DNA of 7,453 nt from an uncultured Parabacteroides sp. (GCA_900552415.1 USAD01000139.1:1-7453), one strand, 5' to 3'; shown: positions 1 through 6,556, counted from the stretch's first letter. Numbers and translations: made by a program. Notes: a model not told the origin generated them from the letters alone.

Positions 1-903
1 CCGGCGGAAAAACGTCATGGTATATTTAGGGGAACCGAGCGAGAATTCTTTTTAAAAGAAAGCGATGATAATTTCATAAGCTTAATTAATCCCACCGATG
101 TTAAGGATTATTTCGCGAGTAATAGCATAAACTGGTGGATGGGGAAAAAACCGACTGGACATATGCTTTCGTCTCAAATAGCTTGTGTTAACCATCTTTA
201 TCCCATACGAAATGACCAGGAGGCCGTCTTGTCTGTCGCTCGGAGGATAGATCCGGCTATCGAGGGCGTTGAGTTGCTTGGCAACGATAACGAGGCGTGG
301 CGTGGATACGTTTCGTTTGAGGTGGTCAGCGCGACAGACCATTTGAATGAGAAACGGGGAAGAAGTAAGAAACTGACAAGGGGATGCCAATGTACCTCTG
401 TTGATGCCGTTATTCTTGCTCGGAAACAGGAAAAGCGTCTGCTTATCGCCATTGAATGGAAATATGTGGAACGTTATTATAATGAGGATAAATCAAAGGA
501 TGCGGCTGGCGAAACCAGGATTGGCAGGTATACGGATTTGATTGAGGATTCCCGTCAGTTGAGGCATTTGGGAAAAAATAATTACGAGGGCTCCCTGTAT
601 TTCTTCGAGCCGTTTTATCAGATGATGAGGCAGACGCTCTGGGCGGAACAGATGGTGAGACACAAAGATTCGGAGTTGATCAAGGCCGATGATTTTATCA
701 ATGTTCAAGTGATTCCAGATGGGAATAAGGAATTGAGAGACAAGGCGTACGGGAGCGGAAAGATGGGTTTGCGCTCAACATGGGAAATGTGGTTGAGTGA
801 TAGCTCAAAGTATAGGTTGATCTCACCAAACGAGCTATTAGGGAATTTGCCGGGAAAATACGAGAAATTAAAAGCAGAGCTTTCCGCCAGATATTGGAAG
901 TGA
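1..903 (+). CDS. PGN_0703-like putative restriction endonuclease, 5'-truncated by window edge
   Basis: The reading frame is open from base 1 to the TGA at 901-903, 300 codons, so the gene begins upstream of the window. The ATG at 139 is internal, because protein-like sequence (FASNSINWWMGKKPTGH) runs straight through it. A PD-(D/E)XK nuclease core is visible: Asp in SVDAVI (bases 403-405), then a hydrophobic strand and Glu-x-Lys in IAIEWKY (Glu 454-456, Lys 460-462). Other motifs I associate from memory with the PGN_0703 family of putative restriction endonucleases are LSSQIACVNHLYPIRND before the core and FFEPFYQMMRQTLWAEQM after it. The expected role is cytoplasmic cleavage of foreign DNA. 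No methyltransferase or specificity subunit lies downstream; an upstream partner cannot be excluded. The nuclease fold is well supported by the motifs. The family name is recalled, and substrate and cleavage site are unknown. Confidence 0.8.
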   Translation, partial: PAEKRHGIFRGTEREFFLKESDDNFISLINPTDVKDYFASNSINWWMGKKPTGHMLSSQIACVNHLYPIRNDQEAVLSVARRIDPAIEGVELLGNDNEAWRGYVSFEVVSATDHLNEKRGRSKKLTRGCQCTSVDAVILARKQEKRLLIAIEWKYVERYYNEDKSKDAAGETRIGRYTDLIEDSRQLRHLGKNNYEGSLYFFEPFYQMMRQTLWAEQMVRHKDSELIKADDFINVQVIPDGNKELRDKAYGSGKMGLRSTWEMWLSDSSKYRLISPNELLGNLPGKYEKLKAELSARYWK

Positions 904-950
904 GCGTGCGTGAGCAGTCCTTGGTTGTTTATTCCACGAAATCCCCTTAG

Positions 951-1081
951 GAGAATGTGTCAAAATAATTCAAACACGGAGACACGGAGGGCACGGAGTT
1001 TTTTATTTTATTTATAATCAATAAATTTCTCTGTGGCTCCGTGCCCTCCGTATTTAATTTTCTCTATTTTGACACACGCTC
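951..1081. repeat. 131-bp MITE-like inverted-repeat element
   Basis: The ends are near-perfect inverted repeats: 951-967 (GAGAATGTGTCAAAATA) matches the reverse complement of 1065-1081 at 15 of 17 bases. Inside, 984-998 (ACGGAGGGCACGGAG) is an exact inverted copy of 1037-1051, separated by an AT-rich 38-base loop. The left inner arm is also a tandem of an ACGGAG-type unit, with copies around 974, 984 and 993. The whole unit can fold as one two-stage hairpin. It has no coding capacity and sits between the nuclease gene and a pseudogene, so a non-autonomous mobile element or an intergenic REP-like repeat is the best reading. It might also end transcription of the upstream nuclease gene. No clear target-site duplication is seen. 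Confidence 0.7.
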
Positions 1082-1117
1082 TTTGACCGGTTCATCCTGG
1101 GAAATCTTGATGGTTCC

Positions 1118-1900
1118 TCACGCCGCCATCCGCACGCCTTCGTCGTCGAAGCGGAGCTCGGTCATGGCGTCGAACTCGCGCTTCAGGAGCCAGGCCATCG
1201 CCTTGCTGTTGATGATCGCCTGGCGGGCCTCCTCGGGCATATAGAGACGGCTCGTCGGGCGGTAGTTCTTAAACAGGCTGAGAGCGTAGAGCTTCTCGGC
1301 CCGCGAATGGTGGATTACGCCGCGCTCCTGCAACGATCGGTAGACCCGTGAGGGGAAGAGCCGGTCGAGGGGATAGCCCTCCTTATATTGCCTGAAAACG
1401 CTTCGGAGGAAATTGCGCTCGTGCTCCTCCTTGTAGGCGGCGCTGGGCGGGGGCAAGGTGGCCCGTGGCATTTCCGGAGAAACGCACCAGTGTGGCGCAC
1501 CAATCCTCGTCTTCCAGCAACTCCTTTCGCCATTTCTTGAATTCCAAATCCTCAAAACTTTCGAGTTCGCCCTCACTCTGTATTTGTATAATGTTTTCTT
1601 TTATTTCCTTTCCTTTTATTTTCTTTTCTTTTATTTGTCCGGAATTTGTTTCTTATTTTTCAGTTATGCTCTCATTTTTGAGTGTTAAATTCTGTTTCTA
1701 TTATTGTTTATCAACAGGTTGTAAATCGTTTTGTGATTTGTTATCAATTCCGTTAAATTCGGTTAATTCGCATTTTTTCGGCAAAAGTTCAGAATTTACG
1801 ATGAATTTCGGATCGATTGGCGGCATTTTTTTCCGTTTTTTCGTCACGATCACATAACTGTTTTGGATTTCCTTGCTTCAATCCAGTATGAGAATGTTGG
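1118..1900 (-). pseudogene. Decayed Lin1244/Lin1753-like (DUF4373-type) protein gene, frame change and stops
   Basis: One minus-strand frame carries protein-like text from about 1900 to 1473, broken by stops at 1878-1880, 1701-1703, 1698-1700 and 1653-1655. Pieces in order are SKEIQNSYVIVTKKRKK, PPIDPKFIVNSELLPKK, a polar Lys/Glu-rich linker, then FEDLEFKKWRKELLEDED ending in WCATLVRFSG near 1473. A domain end, a charged linker and a final W-R-x-x-L-x-x-x-x-W motif match my recollection of Bacteroidales Lin1244/Lin1753-domain proteins, often carried on mobile elements. Near 1440-1475 the coding sense shifts to another frame. That frame stays open to the TGA at 1118-1120 and encodes about 110 residues (from SAAYKEEHERNFLRSVF to FDDEGVRMAA) of no family I recognise. 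The N-terminal domain is missing. The only start for the longest uninterrupted frame (1118-1576) is a GTG inside the other frame's sequence. Non-function is well supported; the family name is tentative. Confidence 0.55.
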
Positions 1901-1938
1901 ACATTGACGAGAGAAGGTTTAGATGGCCCTCAAATTAT

Positions 1939-2012
1939 GTCCGAAAGAAAAAGAATTTTCCTTCGGAGAAAATTCTAATTTCCCTCGAACAAAAATGAAA
2001 TCCCTTTCGGAC
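1939..2012. repeat. Inverted repeat GTCCGAAAG / CTTTCGGAC with nested hairpin
   Basis: GTCCGAAAG at 1939-1947 is exactly inverted at 2004-2012. The similarity extends outward with one mismatch (ATTNTGTCCGAAAG on both arms). Nested inside, AGAATTTTC (1952-1960) pairs perfectly with GAAAATTCT (1968-1976) around a 7-base loop. The surroundings are AT-rich and non-coding, just upstream of the decayed Lin1244-like gene. It could be a small non-autonomous element, a folded leader RNA or a protein-binding site; the sequence does not decide between these. Confidence 0.45.
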
Positions 2013-2143
2013 AGAATTTCCAGTTTGTCAGAAGATGTAGAATTGAGTCATTACGGTGATGACGGACGATGTTCGCTCTTGTTCGTCAACTGTTTATAAT
2101 GGCTCTATCAAGAATGCAGTCTATTAATTAGGAGGGATGGAAT

Positions 2144-2379
2144 CTAATGAGCGATGTCGCTGGTCCGGACCACTGTTTTTAGAATAACTTGTATTCCATA
2201 TACATCATTAATGTCAATATTATTATTAGATGTTAGATCAATTAATATTTCTCCAGAGAATCCAATATTAACAAAGTATACATCGGCTCTATAGTATCTT
2301 ATCTTTCAGCAATGATTTCCTTATCACTATTACATAATAAGCAAATAATTAACAATAATAAAGGAAATATTCTTTTCAT
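2144..2379 (-). pseudogene. Small lipoprotein gene, apparently frameshifted
   Basis: An ATG at 2377-2379 opens a textbook lipoprotein signal peptide: basic start (MKR), hydrophobic run and lipobox-like LLC (MKRIFPLLLLIICLLC), followed by NSDKEIIAER and a stop at 2299-2301. In another frame, protein-like sequence resumes at once (RYYRADVYFVNIGFSGEI, then LIDLTSNNNIDINDVYG and QVILKTVVRTSDIAH) and ends at the TAG at 2144-2146. Restoring a single frame between about 2298 and 2310 would give a lipoprotein of roughly 75 residues, with Cys16 as the lipidated residue. I do not recognise the mature domain. It may be a real single-base lesion, a sequencing error, or two unrelated short frames. The first is favoured because the two pieces abut exactly and both look coding. 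Confidence 0.45.
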
Positions 2380-2434
2380 GTTGTTGTATTTATTAATTCC
2401 AAGTTGTTGATTGATACGACAGCTAAACTATAGT

Positions 2435-2589
2435 TCATCCAAAAATATCATTTATTTTTAAGCTAAAAGGAAGATAACCATCTTTCTCATTAAAAGATAC
2501 ACATCGGATCATTTCTTCTTCTGAAGATGGCAGAAAATTTTAAGAACGTTTTTTTTAAGATATTTGTATTTAATTCCGATTATTACCAT
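2435..2589 (-). pseudogene. Possible remnant of a small gene in two frames
   Basis: An ATG at 2587-2589 lies downstream of the promoter-like box at 2605-2612 and starts MVIIGIKYKYLKKNVLKIF, which stops at 2509-2511. A second frame, open from 2539, reads LPSSEEEMIRCVSFNEKDG and YLPFSLKINDIFG, ending at the TGA at 2435-2437. The joined text looks protein-like, and the junction falls beside homopolymer runs (8 A near 2550, 4 T near 2534). No family is recognisable. This stretch is AT-rich, where short open frames arise easily, so the call is weak. Confidence 0.22.
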
Positions 2590-2604
2590 ATATATCTTTT
2601 GAAA

Positions 2605-2612
2605 CAAAGATA
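2605..2612 (-). promoter_or_regulatory. Bacteroides-type -7 promoter box (TATCTTTG)
   Basis: Read on the minus strand, the box TATCTTTG fits the Bacteroidetes primary sigma consensus TAnnTTTG exactly. Upstream is AAACATTC, which also precedes the reductase promoter at 3412-3419. No clear TTTG element is seen at -33. It would drive minus-strand transcription into the remnant at 2435-2589 and the small lipoprotein. Confidence 0.5.
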
Positions 2613-2668
2613 GTGAATGTTTGAATTTATGACTTATTTTGGAATTTATCTATAGCGTTAATAAATTT

Positions 2669-2687
2669 AACTCCATATTGTGGAGTT
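2669..2687. terminator. Hairpin, probable bidirectional terminator
   Basis: AACTCCA (2669-2675) pairs perfectly with TGGAGTT (2681-2687) across the loop TATTG. On the plus strand it is followed by GTCTGTTTTTT. On the minus strand the stem is followed by an AT-rich stretch (AAATTTATT). It lies about 150 bp past the reductase stop and 17 bp past the end of the readable tail (2704), so it is a reasonable 3' end for the minus-strand reductase transcript. Confidence 0.5.
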
Positions 2688-2703
2688 GTCTGTTTTTTCT
2701 CTT

Positions 2704-2835
2704 TCACCCTTTCTCCTTAATAACTTCCAAAAGATTAGTCGTATATTGTTGGCTGATGTGCTCTTGTTTGAGGCCCCAGTTTTTGGGGGCGGTGCCTTGG
2801 ATGGCGACGGTGGACCGTGGCGTCGGCCAGGGCGA
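2704..2835 (-). other. In-frame protein-like tail after the reductase stop
   Basis: Directly after the TGA of the reductase gene (2836-2838), the same frame stays open for 43 codons to the TGA at 2704-2706. It reads as plausible protein, including RSTVAIQGTAPKNWGLKQ and EHISQQYTTNLLEVIKEKG. It has no start codon of its own and I do not recognise it. It may be the 3' end of an older gene into which the reductase was fused or inserted. It could also be chance, or a fragment of an unrelated gene whose real frame differs. The complementary frames are open here too, which weakens the argument. Confidence 0.25.
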
Positions 2836-3375
2836 TCATTTTTGCTGCCGTTTCTCATAGATCAGCTCTGTGATCCCGTTTGATGAGTCCGAATGGATCA
2901 ATTTGAGGGGAATATCTTGCTTGCCCTTGTCGAACAGGGGAAGCCCATCACCAAGGATAATCGGTATTATGGAGATATGTAACCTGTCGAACTTGCCGGC
3001 GTGTAGTAGCTGATTGATGATATTGGCTCCTCCACATATCCAAATGCCCTTGCCTGGTTGTGTTTTCCATCTGTCGAGCGAGTCAATGATATCGTCATTC
3101 ATGAATTTGATATCTTGTTTGTCTGTCTCTTTGTGATGGGTGAACACATAGCTTTGTTTTCCCTTATAGGGCCATTCTTCCGGGGATAGCTCTGTCATGA
3201 TCTGGTGATAGGTTTTCCATCCAAGCACGACCGTGTCGATCGTCTCGTAGAATGAGAAGAACGAATCCATTGAGGCCGTACCGGAGCCGTCGCCTTCCAG
3301 CCATGTTACACCACCGTTTATGTCCGCGATATATCCGTCAAGACTCATCGCTATGTAAATAATTATTGGTTTCAT
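2836..3375 (-). CDS. Dihydrofolate reductase / RibD C-terminal family protein
   Basis: This is a complete 179-residue protein with an ATG at 3373-3375, about 37 bp from a promoter box. The family signature is clear: an N-terminal strand and loop IIIYIAMSLDGYIAD (residues 4-18) followed by GGVTWL, the VVLGWKTYHQIM motif (about 49-60), and the C-terminal WICGGANIINQLL ... DRLHISIIPIILGDGLPLF block (about 112-150). These are the NADPH-binding and core strands of the DHFR/RibD-C superfamily (PF01872 type), whose stand-alone members are about 170-190 residues. It is a cytoplasmic, probably NADPH-dependent reductase. Stand-alone members often have an unknown substrate, and it should not be assumed to be the housekeeping FolA. 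It is transcribed alone, with its own promoter and an AT-rich 3' flank. Such genes often travel as accessory cargo in Bacteroidales, which fits this setting. Confidence 0.88.
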   Translation of the reverse strand: MKPIIIYIAMSLDGYIADINGGVTWLEGDGSGTASMDSFFSFYETIDTVVLGWKTYHQIMTELSPEEWPYKGKQSYVFTHHKETDKQDIKFMNDDIIDSLDRWKTQPGKGIWICGGANIINQLLHAGKFDRLHISIIPIILGDGLPLFDKGKQDIPLKLIHSDSSNGITELIYEKRQQK

Positions 3376-3411
3376 AGTGATTTCACAAATATCGTGTTAT
3401 GTTTTGTCGGC

Positions 3412-3419
3412 TAAAGATA
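3412..3419 (-). promoter_or_regulatory. Probable -7 promoter box of the reductase gene (TATCTTTA)
   Basis: Read on the minus strand, TATCTTTA differs from TAnnTTTG only at the last base and lies about 37 bp before the ATG. The 17 bases at 3413-3429 match 16 of 17 with those at 2606-2622, covering most of the box and the AAACATTC upstream of it. Confidence 0.45.
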
Positions 3420-3487
3420 GGGAATGTTTCGCGTACGATATCCATTTTGGGTGGAATAAATAAACAATCATCTGATCGCGTGACGAA

Positions 3488-3528
3488 TAGAAAAGCCCCG
3501 GGAAGGCTGGTCTCGCTTTCCCGGGGCT
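3488..3528 (-). terminator. Strong intrinsic terminator of the GH3 gene
   Basis: AGCCCCGGGAA (3494-3504) pairs perfectly with TTCCCGGGGCT (3518-3528). Three more pairs (one G-T) extend the stem inward to about 14 bp around a 7-base loop. On the minus strand the stem is followed by TTTCTATTC. It begins 24 bp after the GH3 stop codon. On the plus strand no T-run follows, so it acts mainly for minus-strand transcripts. Confidence 0.85.
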
Positions 3529-3552
3529 CGCGGTTTGATCCGTATCTCTTAT

Positions 3553-5844
3553 TTACTTATACTTGTTGACACGCTCGTCCTGGATGACGCCCTTCCAGTT
3601 CATGCCGAACGCGAAGTCGTAGGTATTGCCCTCGCTGTCCTTATAGCAGCGCATATCGCGTGGCACATCCTCGAATTGCTCCTCGACGGTGCGCATATCG
3701 GCCGGCATCTGCAAGGGCAGGAGAGCCGATGGCTCGGCCTGGCCGCTGATGATGTCGAGCACGGCCTGGTTCTGCACGCCGAAGTTGACCAGGATAGCGT
3801 CGGCCGCGCCCTCGAACTCCGCCATGACGGTCGGCTTGTTCATCTCGAGGGAGACAATGACCGGCTTGCCCTTCATGAGCGCCTTGGTCTTAAGCACCGA
3901 TTCCATGTCGGCCTTGTTGAAGGTCTTCACCCGTTTGCCCTTGTAGGAGCGGTTGGTGAAGTTCTCGAACGGGTCGCCGCCCGCCAGGCTGGTCGCCCGG
4001 GCGTAGGTCGCCGTGTAATCCTCGTATTGGAGGCTGATCGGCATATAGCCGTTGCCGCCCCGCTCGCGGTCCGCCTTGTCGTAGCCCGTGCCGCTGTTGG
4101 GGCTTTCCATGAAGACGATCGCGAAGTCGGCCTCGTCGGGGTTGTCGACAACCGTGAAATATTTCTTGACCAGCTCCAGGTTAACCGGATAATCCTCATG
4201 CGCCTCGCTGGTGGTACCGAAGAAACCGACCACCGCCGGGAAATAGCGTTTCGGGATATAGACCTTCTTGCTCTTGTCCATCGGGAGCGCGTTGCCCTTG
4301 TTCTTCAGCATCACGATCGACTTCAGCTGCGTCTCGTAGGCCGTCTTCATGAAATCGGGGTTGCCGACGATCTTTTGCGACTCGGCCGGGTCGAGATAGG
4401 GATTCTCGAAAAGACCCGTGCGGAAAATGTTGAGCAGCAAACGGACGGCGGACGCCTCGAAACGCTCGCGCATCGCGGTCTCGCCCAGCTCCTCGACGCC
4501 CATCTTATAGGCCTCCAGGACCGGACCCTTATCGTTGTTGCCACCAAACTGGTCGACGCCCGCCATCAGGATGCGGTAATGACGCTCGGCGACAGACATC
4601 TTCTCGGCGCCCCAGGGCTTGCCGGCGAAGGTCTCGACGCCCGTCTCATCGCCCGTGATGCCCCAATCGGTACAGATCACGCCCTCGTAGCCCACCTTCT
4701 CGCGGAGCTGGTCGGTGATCAGGTAGCGGTTGTAGCTGTTGGCGATGTCGTTGCCATCGGGCGACTGGCCGACGGAGATGGTATAATAGGGCATGACAGC
4801 CGAGGCCATGCCGGTCGGTCCGTTAAGCTTGAAGGCACCCTCCGTGAAGGGGATTTTCTGTTGCTCGATGTTCTTGCCCGGATAGACGGCATATTTGCCA
4901 TAACCGTAGTGCGCGTCGCGGCCCGCCTCGCCCGGTCCGCCGCCCGGCCAGTGTTTGACCATGGCGTTGACGCTCTCGTAGCCCCAGCCATCCTTGATCT
5001 CCTTGTCGCCTTTCGAGGTCTGGAAACCGTCGACGTAAGCGCGCGCCATATCGGCCGACAGGTCTGGATCCTCACCAAAGGTGCCGCTCACACGGCTCCA
5101 GCGCGGCTCCGTCGCCATATCTACCTGTGGCGAGAGGGCGGTGGCGATGCCCAGCGCACGATACTCTTTTGAGGCGATCTCGCCAAATTGCTCGACGACA
5201 GCGGGATCGAACGTCGCGGCCAATCCCAGCGAGCCGGGCCAAAGGGAGATCTGTCCGCCGCTACCGAAGTTATACTCGGCGTCGGCCGCCGTGCCGTGGC
5301 CGATGCTCTCGGTCAGTGCCTGCACGTTATTGTTCCAGCGGGCAGCCACCTCGGGACTCTCGACCTTCGTCACCAGGACGTGGCGCACGAAATCCTCGGT
5401 GAGGAACTTCCGCTGGGCGTCGGAGAGGTCGTAGGGCTTGGCGCCGCTCTCGTCATAAGGCTTGCCGTTGTAGGTGGAGGCGCCGAAACCTTTCGAGGCG
5501 CCGGGGATGGATTGATGGGCGCTGTAAAGCATGAGGCCGGCGATCTCCTCGACCGACAGTTGTGTCGCCAGGTCGTTCGCGCGTTCCTCGGGCGTGAGTC
5601 GCCAGTCCTCGTAAACGTCGAGCTGGCCGTTCTTGTTCAGGTCCTTAAAAGCGAGCCCGTCGACCGTCAGGATCTTGACGCCCGACGCGGGAGAGTAGCC
5701 CAGCGTGGCTCCGTTCGCTTGCGTGATGACGTGATAACCATCTTTTTCCGTCTCTGTCCATTTCGAGCCGCATCCACTGGCCGAAATCAGCAGGACGCCC
5801 AATAATCCCGGGGCGACCCAGATGTGTTTTCTTGATCTTAGCAT
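3553..5844 (-). CDS. Glycoside hydrolase family 3 lipoprotein (beta-glucosidase-like)
   Basis: This is a complete 763-residue protein. Residues 1-25 form a lipoprotein signal peptide (basic RSRKH, hydrophobic core GLLGVLLIS, lipidation Cys25 in ASGC), so it should be anchored in the periplasm or on the cell surface. An EF-hand-like Ca-binding loop follows (DLNKNGQLDVYEDW, 68-81). The GH3 N-terminal barrel shows ALSPQVDMATEPRWSR (236-251), FGEDPDL, KHWPGGGPGEAGRDAHYG (297-314) and the nucleophile motif ICTDWG with Asp393. The C-terminal alpha/beta sandwich covers roughly 470-720; I cannot assign the acid/base residue. GH3 enzymes remove non-reducing terminal sugars from beta-linked glycans by a retaining mechanism. 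The true substrate (glucoside, xyloside or other) is not readable. No SusC/SusD or regulator is adjacent, so this is not a complete polysaccharide utilization locus. The gene lies 30 bp behind the kinase-like gene, probably co-transcribed, and is closed by the hairpin at 3488-3528. It is much more G+C-rich than 1560-2700. Confidence 0.93.
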   Translation of the reverse strand: MLRSRKHIWVAPGLLGVLLISASGCGSKWTETEKDGYHVITQANGATLGYSPASGVKILTVDGLAFKDLNKNGQLDVYEDWRLTPEERANDLATQLSVEEIAGLMLYSAHQSIPGASKGFGASTYNGKPYDESGAKPYDLSDAQRKFLTEDFVRHVLVTKVESPEVAARWNNNVQALTESIGHGTAADAEYNFGSGGQISLWPGSLGLAATFDPAVVEQFGEIASKEYRALGIATALSPQVDMATEPRWSRVSGTFGEDPDLSADMARAYVDGFQTSKGDKEIKDGWGYESVNAMVKHWPGGGPGEAGRDAHYGYGKYAVYPGKNIEQQKIPFTEGAFKLNGPTGMASAVMPYYTISVGQSPDGNDIANSYNRYLITDQLREKVGYEGVICTDWGITGDETGVETFAGKPWGAEKMSVAERHYRILMAGVDQFGGNNDKGPVLEAYKMGVEELGETAMRERFEASAVRLLLNIFRTGLFENPYLDPAESQKIVGNPDFMKTAYETQLKSIVMLKNKGNALPMDKSKKVYIPKRYFPAVVGFFGTTSEAHEDYPVNLELVKKYFTVVDNPDEADFAIVFMESPNSGTGYDKADRERGGNGYMPISLQYEDYTATYARATSLAGGDPFENFTNRSYKGKRVKTFNKADMESVLKTKALMKGKPVIVSLEMNKPTVMAEFEGAADAILVNFGVQNQAVLDIISGQAEPSALLPLQMPADMRTVEEQFEDVPRDMRCYKDSEGNTYDFAFGMNWKGVIQDERVNKYK

Positions 5845-5874
5845 AACAATGTTGTTTAAAAAGGTTTATAGAGC

Positions 5875-6522
5875 CTATCCAAAATGGGGCGGCCGTTGTT
5901 CCAGTTTTTGGTCGACGAAGCGCTTGATGAAGTCGACGGTCCCGTCAATGCCGAGGATCGACGCGTCGACGCAAAGATTATAAGAGGAGGCCATGCCCCA
6001 AGTCTTATTCGTATAATAGTTATAGTAAGCGGCCCGCGACTTGTCGTTTTTGGTCATGAGCTCTTTGGCTTGCTCGACCGTGACGCCCATCCGCTCGACG
6101 ATCTTCTGGATGCGGGTCTCAATGGTGCTGCTGATGAACACGCTCAGGCAGGCGGGATCGTCGCGCAAGATATAGTCGGCACAACGGCCAACGAGCACGC
6201 ACGAGCCCTTGTCGGCTATGTTGCGTATCGTATCGCTCTGGATCTTGAAGAGCGTGTCGTTGGAGAGAATATCGTTGGCCGGGGTGAACATCCCGATGAA
6301 AGAGGAATAGCCCATCGTGAAGGCGTAGGAAAGGGCATGGTTGGCCCGCTCGTCGGCCCGCTCGAAAATATCCTCGCACAAGCCGCTCTCCTTAGCCGCC
6401 TCGGTGATTAACTCCTTATCGTAATAGCCGATCCCGAAGGCTTTCGCGAGCTTTTGGCCGATTTCCCGTCCGCCGCTTCCGAATTGCCGTCCGATGGCCA
6501 ATATGATTTTTGATTGGTCCAT
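5875..6522 (-). CDS. Cytidylate kinase-like family protein
   Basis: This is a 215-residue P-loop protein. The N-terminus MDQSKIILAIGRQFGSGGRE holds the GRQFGSGG nucleotide-binding loop (residues 11-18) typical of the cytidylate kinase-like family (PF13189 type), which differs from the canonical GxxxxGK(S/T). Further family blocks are YYDKELI (33-39), CVLVGRCADYIL (108-119), the lid-like KNDKSRAAYYNYYTNKTWG (158-176) and YNLCVDASILG (181-191). The ATG at 6520-6522 is chosen because the frame's only earlier start is a TTG at 6577-6579, which would add 19 residues ahead of a P-loop that normally begins near the N-terminus. It is cytoplasmic. Family members are related to CMP kinase but act beside a separate housekeeping Cmk, and their real substrate is generally unproven. 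It ends 30 bp before the GH3 start, suggesting one transcript, although no functional link between them is evident. Confidence 0.88.
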   Translation of the reverse strand: MDQSKIILAIGRQFGSGGREIGQKLAKAFGIGYYDKELITEAAKESGLCEDIFERADERANHALSYAFTMGYSSFIGMFTPANDILSNDTLFKIQSDTIRNIADKGSCVLVGRCADYILRDDPACLSVFISSTIETRIQKIVERMGVTVEQAKELMTKNDKSRAAYYNYYTNKTWGMASSYNLCVDASILGIDGTVDFIKRFVDQKLEQRPPHFG

Positions 6523-6556
6523 TGTCTGTATTATTTTTTGTTCAACTTTACTTACG

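Noticed and set aside
951..1081. CRISPR-like tandem from the repeated ACGGAG units
   Set aside because: The units are 6-9 bases, adjacent, without spacers, and form part of a symmetric inverted repeat.
1465..1857. 130-codon plus-strand frame rich in Phe and Ser
   Set aside because: Low-complexity complement of the Lys/Glu-rich linker of the decayed Lin1244-like gene.
2161..2172. Perfect 12-bp palindrome TGGTCCGGACCA as a possible operator
   Set aside because: It falls inside the end of the lipoprotein reading frame and stands alone. One short palindrome is not enough to call a site.
3535..5172. A 545-codon open frame on the plus strand
   Set aside because: It lies wholly antisense to the clear GH3 gene. 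Its Val/Leu/Asp/Arg-rich translation is typical of the complement of a G+C-biased gene.
5188..5805. Open frame of 205 codons on the plus strand
   Set aside because: Antisense shadow of the GH3 N-terminal region, with no recognisable motif.
5884..6411. Open frame of 175 codons on the plus strand
   Set aside because: Antisense to the kinase-like gene, whose P-loop and family blocks are unambiguous on the minus strand.
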